Positions 12,170 to 22,749 of a DNA stretch of 64,000 nucleotides are shown in pieces (position 1 is the stretch's first letter; each line of letters starts with the position of its first letter). Position numbers and translations under genes: made by a program. The notes beneath the pieces are model-generated. The model ran no database searches, was not told the origin of the DNA, and saw nothing but the letters and a program-made list of their open reading frames with translations. Origin of the DNA: Prosapia bicincta (Eukaryota; Arthropoda; Insecta; Hemiptera; Cercopidae); contig JBAIZL010000006.1 in assembly GCA_036971475.1 (NCBI GenBank), positions 64,432,398 to 64,496,397 of the forward strand, in the 5' to 3' direction.

Positions 12170-12406
12170 AAGAACTAAGTCAAAATACAAATACAAGAAT
12201 TATAATTGAATTTACAATTCAAAGCTTTATGGCTAACAGTACCAACACCATCAGGAATATTAAATAATTAAAATTAACATATCAAATTAATTTCATATGT
12301 TAATTTTAATTGTTTAATATTCCTGATGATGTTGGTACTGTTAGCCAACGAAAAGCTTTGAATTGTAAATTCAATTATAATTCTTGTATTTGTATTTTGA
12401 CTTAGT

Positions 12407-12410
<4 letters not shown>
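12170..12410. repeat. Foldback element FB2 between (TA)n tracts
   Basis: The 5' arm (AAGAACTAAGTCAAAATAC...) and 3' arm (...GTATTTTGACTTAGTTCTT) are complementary over about 110 bp around a short AT-rich centre. Each arm contains a hammerhead-like motif, in opposite orientation. The plus-strand one is intact. The left-arm one (minus strand) has the core changed to CUGAUGG and lost GAAA. TA tracts directly border the element. Confidence 0.9.
12319..12363 (+). ncRNA. Hammerhead ribozyme motif, FB2 right arm
   Basis: Stem I is AUUC (12319-12322) with GAAU (12360-12363). The core CTGATGA is at 12323-12329. Stem II is GUUGG (12331-12335) with CCAAC (12345-12349). GAAA is at 12350-12353. Stem III is AA/UU around GC, with U12359 before the cleavage bond. 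All conserved core positions are present and each stem is fully paired. Confidence 0.65.

Positions 12411-12411
<1 letters not shown>

Positions 12412-12475
<64 letters not shown>
12412..12475. repeat. (TA)n tract between FB2 and the next hammerhead element
   Basis: About 30 TA units joining the right end of FB2 to the AAACAACATAGG end of the next element. Confidence 0.97.
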
Positions 12476-12479
<4 letters not shown>

Positions 12480-12600
12480 CAACATAGGTTATTCAAATAC
12501 AAGAATATTTATTAATTTATATTCAAATCTTTTCGTTGGTAAACAGTACCAACATCATCAGGAATGAAAATTATATATATTTGTACATATAAATTCAAGG
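12476..12600. repeat. Half element of the AAACAACATAGG family
   Basis: It begins AAACAACATAGGTTATTC, runs through a hammerhead motif (minus strand) and fades after GGAATGAAAATTA. The same order occurs at about 36990-37100, and only its first 30 bases, as a palindrome, at 46416-46475. No opposite arm is present here. Confidence 0.8.
12521..12565 (-). ncRNA. Hammerhead ribozyme motif in half element
   Basis: Minus strand: stem I AUUC/GAAU, core CUGAUGA, stem II GUUGGU/ACCAAC (six pairs), GAAA, stem III AA/UU around a two-base loop. The core is intact. Compared with the 37 kb copy, stem II differs by one change (C-G to a G-C-adjacent variant, ACCAAC to ACCGAC) that keeps a wobble pair. Confidence 0.62.
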
Positions 12601-13786
12601 TCCAGATCTATGAATCCTGATGTAGCTATAGAACAATAAGTTTCTTTGAAAATTATCATAATGCTGGATAATGTGTATATATAAAACAAAAAAAAGAAAT
12701 TCATCAAAAAATTACAATATATATATATATATCAATTTGCTATATATTCTGAAATATCCGTCTAGTAACTGTGGAGAAGTTTAATTTCATACAGTAACTG
12801 AATTACTTGTATTGTATAAGTGTGTAATATACTGATTTATTATCGACTAAAGCTATATTTACAATGTCCAAATAGGATAAATTGTATAATTTAATTATAA
12901 AAGTGTAAATTTATAATAATAGTAATAGTAATAAGTAAAAGGTTATGTTATGTTTTGTATTGTATACATTTAATCCTCTTTGTGCAGAATATAAAAATAA
13001 ATGTAAAAAAACTAAGCTGTTAAAGACTTATAAAAAGTTGTATTGCGTTATTTTAGACATATAAAATTATACTTTACAAATCAAATTATTTACACTTTTG
13101 TCGGTCGAGCAACGATTGTTATACTTTTTTTGTTGTGTTACTGAGGTTGGTACCACCTGCTTGACTAAGAAATATGTTATTGAAAATTGAGCAGAACTTT
13201 GTTTTTTTTTCATAAAACAAGGTTCTACGACAAAGTGGAACACAGTTCAGGACATTACAGTTATGATGCCCTGAAGGGCCTAAAATTGAGGCTGTGTGTC
13301 CAAGTTTGAGAGATGGCGTGGCCAACAGTTTTTGCCCTCAGGCCGAATCGTTGGAAATAACTACTTACGCTAACCGGAAGAAATGGTCGGCAATATAAAT
13401 GTTAAATGTAGTTTTTAGGTTCGTATCAGGTAAGAACATTTTAAAAGACTTTTATTATTAAAAAAGTGATTACTACAAGAAATTAACATAAACTGAAAAA
13501 AAACAGAAACTATGTGACTTGTAAAGCCTTTGCACTGCCTATTATTTTCTTAATATCACACTCTATACGGGACTTGTAGTATCTATTCTTCAATATTTTA
13601 AATATCCTCCAAATGTAAATAATTTAATTTTGACTTGTTTTTGCTTTTACTTAGAATCATTAAATAAAATGTTTGTTCACAAATATACTTTGAGACGAGT
13701 ACAAATATTTTTAAAATTCATCAATCAATTGCTTATAAAAAATGCACATTTTAAAAAAAATCTTTCTATTAGCTCACAATCTTCTA
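12600..13786. other. AT-rich DNA, no gene seen
   Basis: A short TA tract at about 12718-12732. Otherwise short frames only. Confidence 0.4.
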
Positions 13787-13843
13787 ATATATATATATAT
13801 ATATTAAATATGGTGATATGTTTTCTTGTAATATACTTATTAA

Positions 13844-14054
13844 ATTAAAAACATTTCAAAAACAAGAATACTTTTAATGCATATATTGGTCAAAGCTTTT
13901 CGCCGATAAAACAGTACCAGCAACTTCAGGAAAATAATTATCTAACATTTTGTTAGATAATTATTTTCCTGAAGATGCTGGTACTGTTTTATCGGCGAAA
14001 AGCTTTGAATAATATATGCATTAAAAGTATTCTTGTTTTTGAAATGTTTTTAAT
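13844..14054. repeat. Foldback element FB3 between (TA)n tracts
   Basis: The arms ATTAAAAACATTTCAAAAACAAG and its complement close a 211-bp near-perfect palindrome centred in TAATTATCTAACA/TGTTAGATAATTA. Hammerhead-like motifs lie in both arms. TA tracts lie outside at 13787-13804 and 14063-14084. A related but damaged copy is at 46545-46733. Confidence 0.9.
13965..14010 (+). ncRNA. Hammerhead-like ribozyme motif, FB3 right arm
   Basis: Core CTGAAGA (13969-13975), with A at the position that may be any base. Stem II is GCUG (13977-13980) with CGGC (13993-13996). GAAA is at 13997-14000, and stem III AA/UU around GC. Stem I is UUC/GAA, only three pairs. The left-arm partner reads CUGAAGU and is likely inactive. 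Confidence 0.55.
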
Positions 14055-14099
14055 CTATTAATTATATATATATATATATATATAAAACTTGTACAAAAT

Positions 14100-14560
14100 T
14101 TCAATTGTTAATAAAATAACGATTTTATTCATCCAATCAAGTTCAAATACTTTTTTTGAAACTATAGTAAATGACGATTGATGTTAAAAGTTTTTTTCAA
14201 ATATTTATTTCTTAAAAAATTATAAAAATCTGTGGGTATATCCGGATTCGAACTATGAATCTTCGTGTTCAAAGGCTAGCGCGCATCAACACTGCACCAA
14301 CTTTCCAATACCATTCACTGAATTTCTCAAGGACATATATAATTTTTTTCGCCATCTGGTTTTCGTCGAAACCTCCATTGTACAACCTTAAACTGTTGCC
14401 ATGGTTACCACGAAATATCATAATAGTGCTGATAGTTTAAAAATGAACGAATAAAATAAACAAACAAAATGGAAATAAACAAACAATGATAATTTTTTTT
14501 TCTTGACCTCAGTAGGAATTTCCTTTAAAAAAAAGTTCTTTTACTTGTTTTCTATTGTTA
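14100..14560 (-). repeat. SINE family A copy with tRNA-derived head
   Basis: On the minus strand: an upstream block ending near the TCCTACTGAGG word, then box A-like TTGGTGCAGTG and box B-like AGTTCGAATCC (about 14243-14310). A conserved tail follows (CATTTACTATAGTTTC... to TTTGAACTTGATTGGATGAATAAA). The tail is shared with copies at about 20.0, 26.3, 29.9 and 37.2 kb. Confidence 0.7.
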
Positions 14561-15096
14561 TTTCTCATGTAATATTTAATCCATTGTACATTTATTATAT
14601 TTAATTGTATATTAACAGCATTGTACATAAAATGGATCTCGGATCATAGATTAATGTTTTTAAACAATCGAAATCCTGCTCGAAATACGTCATTAGTGAT
14701 AGTAATAGTGTTGTTAAATTGTTTAGGCTTTCTCTAGAAATATTTAAAGATACTGTCTCTGATATAGGAAAGTACATTATCGTCATTCAGTCAGTAATCT
14801 AGAAAAAAAGATTAAGATATATTTATAGGTGTTTAAACTTTATACTAAATCAAAAATACATAAATTGTTTTTGTGAACGTACGTTATATTCATAAAAATA
14901 TGTGATAATATATACAAAAACGCCAAATCACACATCCCATTTGTTCTGGTAGTTTAAAAAGATTCTTCGTGCGTTAAACAAATTTTTAATACTCCCTGAA
15001 GTCTAATGTTGTAAAAAATAATTGTTATTAAAATATATTAAGTATTCCACACACGTTATAAAACCATCCTAAGGAACGTATTCCTTTGTATTCTAG

Positions 15097-15288
15097 AAAT
15101 AAACCCCTTAACCACAAATAAAACCTTTGTTTATTCTTTTATGTGCATTTCAACTGCAAAGCAGTCATCTTCAGAAGAAATTATTACAAAAAAATTGTAA
15201 TAATTCCCTGTGAAGATGATTATCTTGCAATCGAAATGTACATAAGGCTTAAACAAAAGGTTTTATTTGTGGTTAAGGAGTTTTATTT
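15097..15288. repeat. Foldback element FB4
   Basis: The left arm AATAAACCCCTTAACCACAAA mirrors the right arm ...TTTGTGGTTAAGGAGTTTTATTT. The centre is AATTATTACAA/TTGTAATAATT. Both arms carry hammerhead motifs on opposite strands; the minus-strand one is better preserved. Confidence 0.9.
15133..15180 (-). ncRNA. Hammerhead-like ribozyme motif, FB4 left arm
   Basis: Minus strand: CUGAAGA (RC of 15168-15174), stem II GACUGC/GCAGUU around UUU (six pairs with one G-U), GAAA, stem III AUG/CAU around CA, and A as cleavage-site base. Stem I (UUCUU against AAAGAA) needs a one-base bulge. The opposite arm (about 15205-15250) keeps stem II GAUU/AAUC and AUG-UA-CAU but has a two-base insertion in the core. 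Confidence 0.58.
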
Positions 15289-15299
15289 ATTTAAATTAC

Positions 15300-16168
15300 T
15301 ACGCAAGTACAGCTTGTAGTTGGGTTATTGTTGTGTTGACGTACATATAAATAACTGTTATTTAGTCACTAAGGAGTGTAATAAATTACCTGAGTTTAAA
15401 CTATTTTGATCCAAATAAATATACTAATTTCCCAAATACGTACGTAACATGATCTATTTTTAAACTGTTGTTCATAGTCCGTGTTGATGAATAATGCAAC
15501 CTATAGGCATAATTTAATGGTTTGGAATAATTTGAGAATGTTTGTCTTCAATACGTTTCATAAGACCTTTAATTTTGTTCAATCACATTTCTTTCAAAAA
15601 TCTGTCATCACATAGACAAATTTTTCCATTCAATAGACTATTGCAATAGTGAATATATTTTTCAACCTATCGGAAAATAAGTATATATTTTTTGACTAAA
15701 TAACATTCAGCTATCGCAAATCCATGATTTATTCTTATTGGTTGTTACGTAGCAACATAGAAAAATTAATCCCGGCAGCATAAATCTACTTCATGGACTG
15801 AATTCGGCAAAAGTTTGGCACAAAATAAAACTAGGTTTAGTCGTAATTAGGTAAAGCGCAAGGTAATTAGGGTTGTTTAGGAAGGAGGGAATTCTTATTG
15901 CTCTCGCGTACAAGCAAACATTTATCAGCCATGAAAATACTTTTTTAATGGCCTCGATTTGGACTGAAACATGTAATAGTGAATTACTGTTAGCGGCAAT
16001 GGATGCTCACTAATTAATGCTAAGCTTCCATTCACTTTGTAATGGACTTCTCTTTGATGAAAAGCCATCACAAATGCAATTCAAACCAATTTCAACTTGA
16101 GAGAGTCCTTGTGTTCACAACTAAGTCGCCCAAGTCCGTTTTAACAAAAGCATAACGCTAAGTTCACT
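15300..16168. other. No recognisable feature
   Basis: AT-rich DNA without a supportable gene or repeat. Confidence 0.4.
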
Positions 16169-16176
16169 ATATGAAT

Positions 16177-16480
16177 CAGGGATGTCCAACTGGCGGCCCT
16201 CCGTTCTATCCTGTGCGGCCCGCCATCAGTTAAAAAAAAATAGTTCTTTAATAAAGCTTTACAAAATTGAATCAGTGTAAGTCAGTTAAAGCCATCTAAC
16301 ATTCTCAAAATGGACCATTTTACATCAAAATTAAAAAGTTTCCTCTCCGGCCGTAATTTTAATTCCATACCCCTTAGTAAATAGATTTCTCGGACCCTAC
16401 ATCATACATATCGTGACCCGCGATTTTGCCCAAAGATTGAGTTTCAGCCACTCCCCACCTTTGTAAGTTGGACAACTCTG
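16177..16480. mobile_element. hAT-type MITE with degenerate 8-bp target duplication
   Basis: The left end CAGGGATGTCCAACTGGCGG matches the inverted right end (CAGAGTTGTCCAACT). GCGGCCC words near the left end are typical of many animal hAT ends. Flanks are ATATGAAT (16169-16176) and GTATAAAT (16481-16488), six of eight matching and fitting the hAT nTnnnnAn pattern. It is 304 bp with no coding frame, so non-autonomous. Confidence 0.78.
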
Positions 16481-16534
16481 GTATAAATATTTACATTATT
16501 TTAAATACTTGCATCAATAGCAAACAATTTACTA

Positions 16535-16790
16535 TAGAATGGTACATTTTTTGTAGAGAGTGGTATAGTCTTTTTCAGATAGTGGTACAGTTACTTCTAA
16601 AAATATGTTAGTTTTTTGGCTTACGATATTAAATGTTTTTTAGAGGATGTTATAGTATTTTTTACAAGATGTTATAGTCTGTGAAAGAAGTTATAGGCTT
16701 TTTAGAATATTTTTAAAGGATGATTTAATCTTTTCTAGACGTTATTATATTCTGTTGCATATGATGGTATAGTCTTTTTTTAGGTTAATA
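16535..16790. repeat. Eroded minisatellite, GTTATAGTCTTTT words
   Basis: About eight units of a GATGTTATAGTCTTTTTTAGA-like word at 25-35 bp spacing, highly diverged. Confidence 0.65.
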
Positions 16791-16799
16791 AATAGCAGT

Positions 16800-17540
16800 A
16801 AATGTTTAAAGTTATATTTATAAAAGCGGTTTAAAGTCAATTCAGCACAATTTTTAAGAGCTGTAGGCAAAAACCAATTACGTTTATATCTTTCCTACGG
16901 CTGCCCGTTTGTATTCCAAAGTCTGTTGTAACTACATATAACAAAACGTAAACAAAAATAATAAGTTTTGTTCCTGGTGTGTAAACGTAATGAAAATAAT
17001 TTGGCGCAGGTATCCAGTTTTTATTTTTATTTCAATTCGTAAGAGGAATCATAAAAGTACAAATTTTCTTGCCTCAAATTTTGACGCTAATTATCATTGC
17101 ACTCTTTAAACTTAAAAATTATACCATTGAAAATCGTTGTCTGCAACCATGGTTCCTAATAAAATGCAGAGCTTTTACAGTGTGGCAATTAACGGTTTTG
17201 ACGAGTGACAAAGGGTTGTAAGGTAAAGGTGCCATTCCAACACACTTGGCACGGAACCGCTGATGGAAACAGGCGCGCAGTTTGCCTTCAAATGGAGAAG
17301 CTCCGTGTTTGCCAACGCTCGGAGAGATTTATACTAAATTCACTTGATTACAGCTTCAACCGTGTTACTATTACGTAGCGAAGCTTTGCTATTTGCTTCG
17401 TTTAAATTACATTCAGGAAATGGTATCGATTAAAATGAGAGCAAACAGTCAATATAGGTGACGGAGTTTGCGACGATTGCACTAAATCAACCTTTATCTA
17501 GTTCCATTTATTTGAAAAAAAATTCGTTTTTAAAAAAGGT
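16800..17540. other. No recognisable feature
   Basis: Mixed AT-rich DNA. No supported gene. Confidence 0.4.
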
Positions 17541-17613
17541 GCACACACACACACACACACTCGCGCGCGCGCGCGAGCACACACACCATACACACACACA
17601 CACACATACACAC
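17541..17613. repeat. (CA)n/(CG)n microsatellite
   Basis: CA runs flank an alternating CGCGCG stretch. Confidence 0.95.
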
Positions 17614-17639
17614 AAAAGCACAATGCATTTAGTGTAAAA

Positions 17640-18730
17640 TCAATGCATTGTAGTATTGTTGAAATGGACGCTTAGTGAAAGTTTAGTAATATTTGTAAAA
17701 TGAACTCCTGGAATATTGATAAAATGAACGCCTAATACCGGTAAAATTGGTAGTATAGATAAAATAAACGCTTGGTAGCATTGCTATAATTAAAAAAGTT
17801 GTAATGGAAATATGAACACTTGGTAATATTGGTAAAATGAGCACTTAGTAATATCAGTAGAGTGGACATTTGGTAATATTATTCAAATGAACTGTTGTTA
17901 CATAATATTGATAACATGAACGCTTGTTGATATCGGTAAAATTAACGCTTGGTAATAATGGTAAATTAACGCTTAGTAATAGTGGAAATATGATAACTAG
18001 ATATTATTGGTAAGTAGAGTTGGCGAGGGTATAGTCAGGTCACTTGAGTCGTGGGAAAACCCAAGGGCTGGTCTGGATCACTTCGGTTCGGTACTTCCCT
18101 TGTCTTGACACTGCCTTAATCCTGTACCTCTCGTATCAGGTCTTGACTCAATCCTGTACCTCTCTTATCGTCTTGCCACTGCCTTAATCCTGTACCTCCC
18201 TTGTCTTGCCACTGCCTTAATTCTGTACCTCCCTTATCTAAACGCCTCAGGTCTTGTTATTACTGTACTCAACCGATTATTGACATTATAAAATAAATCT
18301 GTAACTTTGGTAAATGTTTAAATTTATATAAAATATAATTATAAGCTGCATTAATTAGTTGCTATTTGTTGTTTCATGCTAAGTCAATGAAAGGGTTGAG
18401 GAAGGGTTGGTGATTTTTACAGAGGCCACCATTCCTTAACCAAATTGACCTGATGATGTCAAAAAAAAGTCGTATTCGTACCTTGTGTGCCCTGTCTTGA
18501 GAAAATAATGTCTTTATGCGTGATGTGTGCTAGGTTATTGGTCTCAACCAGCCCTTGGGTTTTCCCACGACTCAAGTGACCTGACTATAACCTCGCCAAC
18601 TTTACTTTGATATAATGAACGCTTTATAATATTGGTAGAGTGTACGATTGGAAATGTTTGTAAACTGAATTTTTGATAATATTGGTAAATTAAGGCTTAG
18701 TATTAATGGAAATATGAATATTACCACCAA
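17640..18730. repeat. Minisatellite (GGTAATATTGGTAAAATGAACGCTT), split by a foldback
   Basis: About 14 diverged units lie at 17640-18010 and a few more at 18608-18725. The two parts read as one array interrupted by the element at 18012-18607. Confidence 0.85.
18012..18607. mobile_element. Foldback/TIR element with about 60-bp inverted ends
   Basis: The left end AAGTAGAGTTGGCGAGG... to CCAAGGGCTGGT (18012-18072) is mirrored by 18547-18607 with very few differences. Inside is a small minisatellite of CTGCCTTAATCCTGTACCTC units (about 18100-18260). No coding frame. A CCTGATGATGTC word near 18451 recalls the hammerhead core but has no GAAA partner. It is a non-autonomous element that landed in a minisatellite; the target duplication is unclear. 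Confidence 0.85.
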
Positions 18731-19920
18731 TCTATTATAGATAAGTTATTCCAATAATTTATCAATTTTATTCGCTGTTTGTAAGAGTTAAATCTAAATT
18801 ATTTGAAGAAGATCTCCGCTTTTAAAAATTATTTCATTTATGACAAAATTTTTAAAAAATGTAAATTTGCAAAATCAAATTGTGTTTTAAAAAGCAGGAA
18901 ACATTCAGAAAGGAGTGAAGGGAAAAACATGGTAGAAGGGAATGACCAGAAACTGACAATAATTTTCATCTAATTACTCGAGTGAAAATGAAAGAATTTT
19001 CTGAATGAGAAAGAAAGGCAAAAAGTGGCTGTGCAATAAAGAAGGAAAAAGAGAGGATCATGCTAAGACCAGGGGAAGAGGCCTGCGTTGGAAACAAGAA
19101 CGTAAAGTAAACACCATGGTTAATAACAAGAAAACTTACCGGCAAATCTGGACACTGAAACTAGGATTTCCAACATTGTCTCTCACATAAACGTGACGTC
19201 ACAACATGGCAGCCCTAATACACCAGTTAAATGAAATGATTGCACAAACTTTCTGTTTTGTAAAAGGAAATTTAACTTAATTCATTCATATAGTGGCATG
19301 TGTTATGGTCGAACTCTGTATTTCTTATGGAAAAATAGATGTATAAAACAATCAATTTTTAAAAATTTAAAATATATCCAAAATCCATTCTAATGTGAAC
19401 TGATACTATGAAACAATGGACTGAAAATTTTCAAACCTCTATCTGTAATAGTTTGGGCTCTTCGTTCATTTTTAAATCATTCCGTCAAATCGCCTTATGT
19501 ACCTATTAATATAAAAATTTCGCAAACTCATTTTATGGGGGTTTTACATACAGGTATATTATAATAATATCAAGTTTTTATCTATTATAGTTACGTCTGT
19601 ACGTTGTTGAATCAATCTACAATGTTTTCTGCACTGTGAAAATTCATAATAAAATAGTAAATAATGTGACTGTACGTTCATGTTTTTGCCGTTTTAAAAT
19701 ATTTTGTTGATGTTACAGCCTAGTTTTATTATTTTCCCGTGTTCTTGGTTTAGATGGACAACTACGTCGTATTTGCAATACCAGTATATTTTCAGTGATA
19801 AATACCGGATGTAAGAAAGGCAAGAAACTCACCGAAATCTTAAATGCTATGTGATTTTTTTCTATACCTTCTATTACGTCACAACTATCGTATATATCTA
19901 ATTCAAATTTTAAGTAGTTA
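18730..19920. other. No recognisable gene
   Basis: AT-rich DNA with short frames that show no domain. Confidence 0.4.
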
Positions 19921-19924
19921 GTAT

Positions 19925-20330
19925 AATACTTTTTATTCATCCACTCAAGTTCAAATAGATCTGTTTAAACTTGTAGTGGATGACACTTGATGTGATGTCA
20001 ATATAGTTTATTTCAAATAATTATTCATTAATTAAATTTAATCATGAGTTAATTTTAGTTTCATATGGAGGAAAACTTTACACAACGGAGCAAGGTATGC
20101 AATATAGTTATTTCGTCCTATTTGGCTTAAAATAAGTGATAAGATACGATTTAATAAAACAGCTGATTTTATGTTATAGGTTATGTGGTAGAACAGCTGT
20201 TTTAACGTATAGGTTATGTTATTTTACTTATATTATTTCTAATTATTTAATAAAAAGTAACTAAAATTATAATTAGTTTTTGTTGCCTACGTAGGAATTG
20301 ACTTTAAAAATTTTTGTTTATATTTTTTTA
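19925..20330 (-). repeat. SINE family A copy, AACAGCTG subtype
   Basis: Conserved tail (ATTCATCCACTCAAGTTCAAAT, reversed) plus a middle block with inverted AAAACAGCTG/CAGCTGTTTTAA words and a GTAGGAATTGACTT edge. Same order as at 37.2-37.5 kb and, reversed, 29.5-29.97 kb. Confidence 0.8.
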
Positions 20331-20449
20331 GATTTAATGTAAAAATTAAAAAGATTAGTTACTGTAATAGAATCACTACTTGAAGAATTTATTTTCAACC
20401 TAATTATGTTGGAAAACAGTTATCGTAGTATTTACAACTTGCCACCATT

Positions 20450-20720
20450 ATCATTAAGAGAAAAAAACTTTCTATTCTCCGCCCGACTTCCGGAAGGAGA
20501 TGTACACTCGCTCACTCTAGGGATTGCTTTCACAGTCATTCTAGGGGTGGCTAAGTTGCTAGCTAGCAATTTCAAGTGAAGTATTTCACTGTACTTGCAA
20601 GTTCTCCGTTCCAGATAAACTCCCACAGCTTGGAGTCTACCACTGCATAATCCCACGGCTGGGAGGAAATATAAATTTGCATTATTCATCTCCCCACACC
20701 TCCAGCTCCAAACAGGATTA
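20450..20720. other. GC-richer unassigned block
   Basis: Clearly less AT-rich than its surroundings, with small palindromes (TTGCTAGCTAGCAA) and a hairpin (CAAGT...ACTTG). The minus strand has an open frame of 114 codons (20432-20776) with no recognisable domain and poor splice context. It may be an old TE or a conserved non-coding element. Confidence 0.35.
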
Positions 20721-20911
20721 TTTCCTGAAATTAATTTATTACCGGTTGCACAATAGAAACGTCTTAAAATGTACAAAATATATAATGATAGTGTATCTTG
20801 TTAGAGGAGAGTACACTAGGGTTTTGTTTTATCTACGAAAATGTTTTTTTTTTCAGCTCATGATTATTTAAGCACTGGAAATAAGTATTAAATAAATAAG
20901 AATACGGTTGA

Positions 20912-21260
20912 CAATAGAGTCAAATATATTTATTTTAATGCAACGTTTTGGCAAGTAGTTTGTTATCCTTATCAAACCTGTTGTCCTATAAAAAACAAAG
21001 TTCTTATACCATTTAACATCGTATTGCAAGAAGGCATAATATCAAACCTCTTACACTTGACTCAGTACTTACTTTGAACCATAGCCTACTAGCTTTCCTC
21101 TCAGAATTACTGTACAGTATAGGGGGTTTGATATTTTGCCTCCTCACATTACACATTTGAATATTAAGAGTAAGGATTCTGTTTTTTTGTAGCACAACAG
21201 GTTTGATAAGGGCAACGAACTAGTTGCTGAAACGTTCCATTATTAAAATTAATGTGACTC
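20912..21260. repeat. Foldback element FB5 (family B)
   Basis: Outer arms (AGAGTCAAATATATTTATTTTAATG and AACAGGTTTGATAAGG) recur inverted on the right. An inner inverted pair AGGCATAATATCAAACC/GGGTTTGATATTTTGCCT is nested inside. Right arm: a stem GGCAAC/GUUGCU precedes GAAACGUU, like the hammerhead half, but the 5' core reads UUUGAUAAG instead of CUGANGA. Same architecture as 44.76-45.18 kb. Confidence 0.85.
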
Positions 21261-21264
21261 TTAC

Positions 21265-22250
21265 AATTAAATTATTAAAATTAATCTTTGAGTCGATATG
21301 AACCGTTTTCTCATTTACATATTTTAGTTTGTTTATTTAGTTAGGTCTTAAAAAATAATTAGAAATATTTTAAAATTTTGACATTGAGGCATTTCAGAAA
21401 TCTCTTCTGAGATTTGGTTTGGATCTTAAGAAGGACTAGGAGCTGATTTATATACTTAAGGAAATGCTTTGTAAACTAAATGCTCTATTACGCCACCTAC
21501 CGCTTAAAATTAGTTACAAGTTAATAAAATAAATAAATTAAAGTTTTTGTTCACTTAAATAAGAGTACATTCCAAAATTTAATAGTACTCAATGAATAAT
21601 AAATTTCGATACATGCACAGGGTGGTGTTTATTTAAGAAACTAGATACAAGGTCTTTAAAAACCTGAAATTTAATTTTCACAAACTAAAATATTGAGAAA
21701 TATTGAGTATTCCAGACTTTTACGAAAGTTCGTTTCAGCTTTGTCTATGGTTGGAGCGATTGTTGGATATAAGCAGTAACTAGTCCGTTTAGGAGCTCTT
21801 TTGAAATGTTTTCCGAAATATGCGTCCATCGCCAAACGAGATTTGAAGTCTTTTACAAACATTCTAGTCTTTCAGAGAGATTGTCTTTTCAAAAAATAAA
21901 ACTATATAAAGATGAAATGTAAAATCCTTTTACTAAAAACATCCCCTCTTGACCATGATGTCCACTAAAAACATCTCCTCCTTTTAAGACGTTTCCTTCA
22001 CTTATTTTATCATGAATTTTTTTTTTTTTTAAATAATCATTGAAATAAATTTTGGTAACTATTCAGTGGTTAGAGAGACTGAAAATATATACCAGGTGAT
22101 TTGGAAAACCATAAAACCTTGTGCCGGCTCTTCTAAAATTAAAATTTCGGAAAAAATAACCCCAATTTACAACCTATTAAACATATAGCGACCAAATTAA
22201 GGTAATATTTGATGATGAGATACGTGCCACGAAACGGTCGCCCACATTGA
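21265..22250. other. No recognisable gene
   Basis: AT-rich; no supportable feature. Confidence 0.4.
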
Positions 22251-22254
22251 ACAA

Positions 22255-22625
22255 AATGTAAGCTACTAAATTTAAACTACTTAACTAAGTGAAGTACATC
22301 TTACATCTTGAGTAGAGGGTTAGCTTCGTAAAAGGAACGATCGTTTTGAAACGCGTCAGCAAGTAAGCAATTACGTATTCAATTAGTAAAGTAGTTTAAA
22401 TTTAGTTTAATCAGTGAATTCAAGATGATTACATCAAGAAACTTCAATATCGACCAACTGTCATCAGTAATCAACCTCTACCAGTAGAGGGTTAGCTTCG
22501 TAAAAGGAACGATCGTTTTGAAACGCGTCAGCAAGTAGGGACTTGCGTATTCACTTAGTTAAGTAGTTTAAAATGAGTTTAATCAGTGAATTCAAGATGA
22601 TTACATCAAGAAACTTCAAAAAGTA
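22255..22625. repeat. 172-bp direct duplication with inverted flank
   Basis: Copy 1 starts at 22312 and copy 2 at 22484, both GTAGAGGGTTAGCTTCG and on through GAAACGCGTCAGC to AAGATGATTACATCAAG. They are near-identical except around the AGTAAGCAA/AGTAGGGAC segment. An inverted piece of the same unit (AAACTACTTAACTAAGTGAA) precedes at 22275. Confidence 0.9.
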
Positions 22626-22652
22626 AGTGCTACAATAGGGCTAGTGTCGCAC

Positions 22653-22745
22653 AGAAGTTTCTTAAGCCCTCGCTTTAACACTTGGCTAAAGTATATTGAA
22701 TATACGTATGACCAAGTGTTAAAGTGATGGCTTAAGAAACTTTAA
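22653..22745. repeat. Long perfect-looking hairpin
   Basis: AGTTTCTTAAGCC...CTTTAACACTTGG pairs with CCAAGTGTTAAAG...GGCTTAAGAAACT. The arms are about 33 bp with two to three mismatches around a loop of about 25 bases containing TATATTGAATATA. Size resembles a microRNA precursor or a small MITE. Confidence 0.75.
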
Positions 22746-22749
22746 TAAG

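Noticed and set aside
18445..18490. CCTGATGATGTC as a hammerhead core in the 18 kb foldback
   Set aside because: No GAAA element or closing stem at the right distance.
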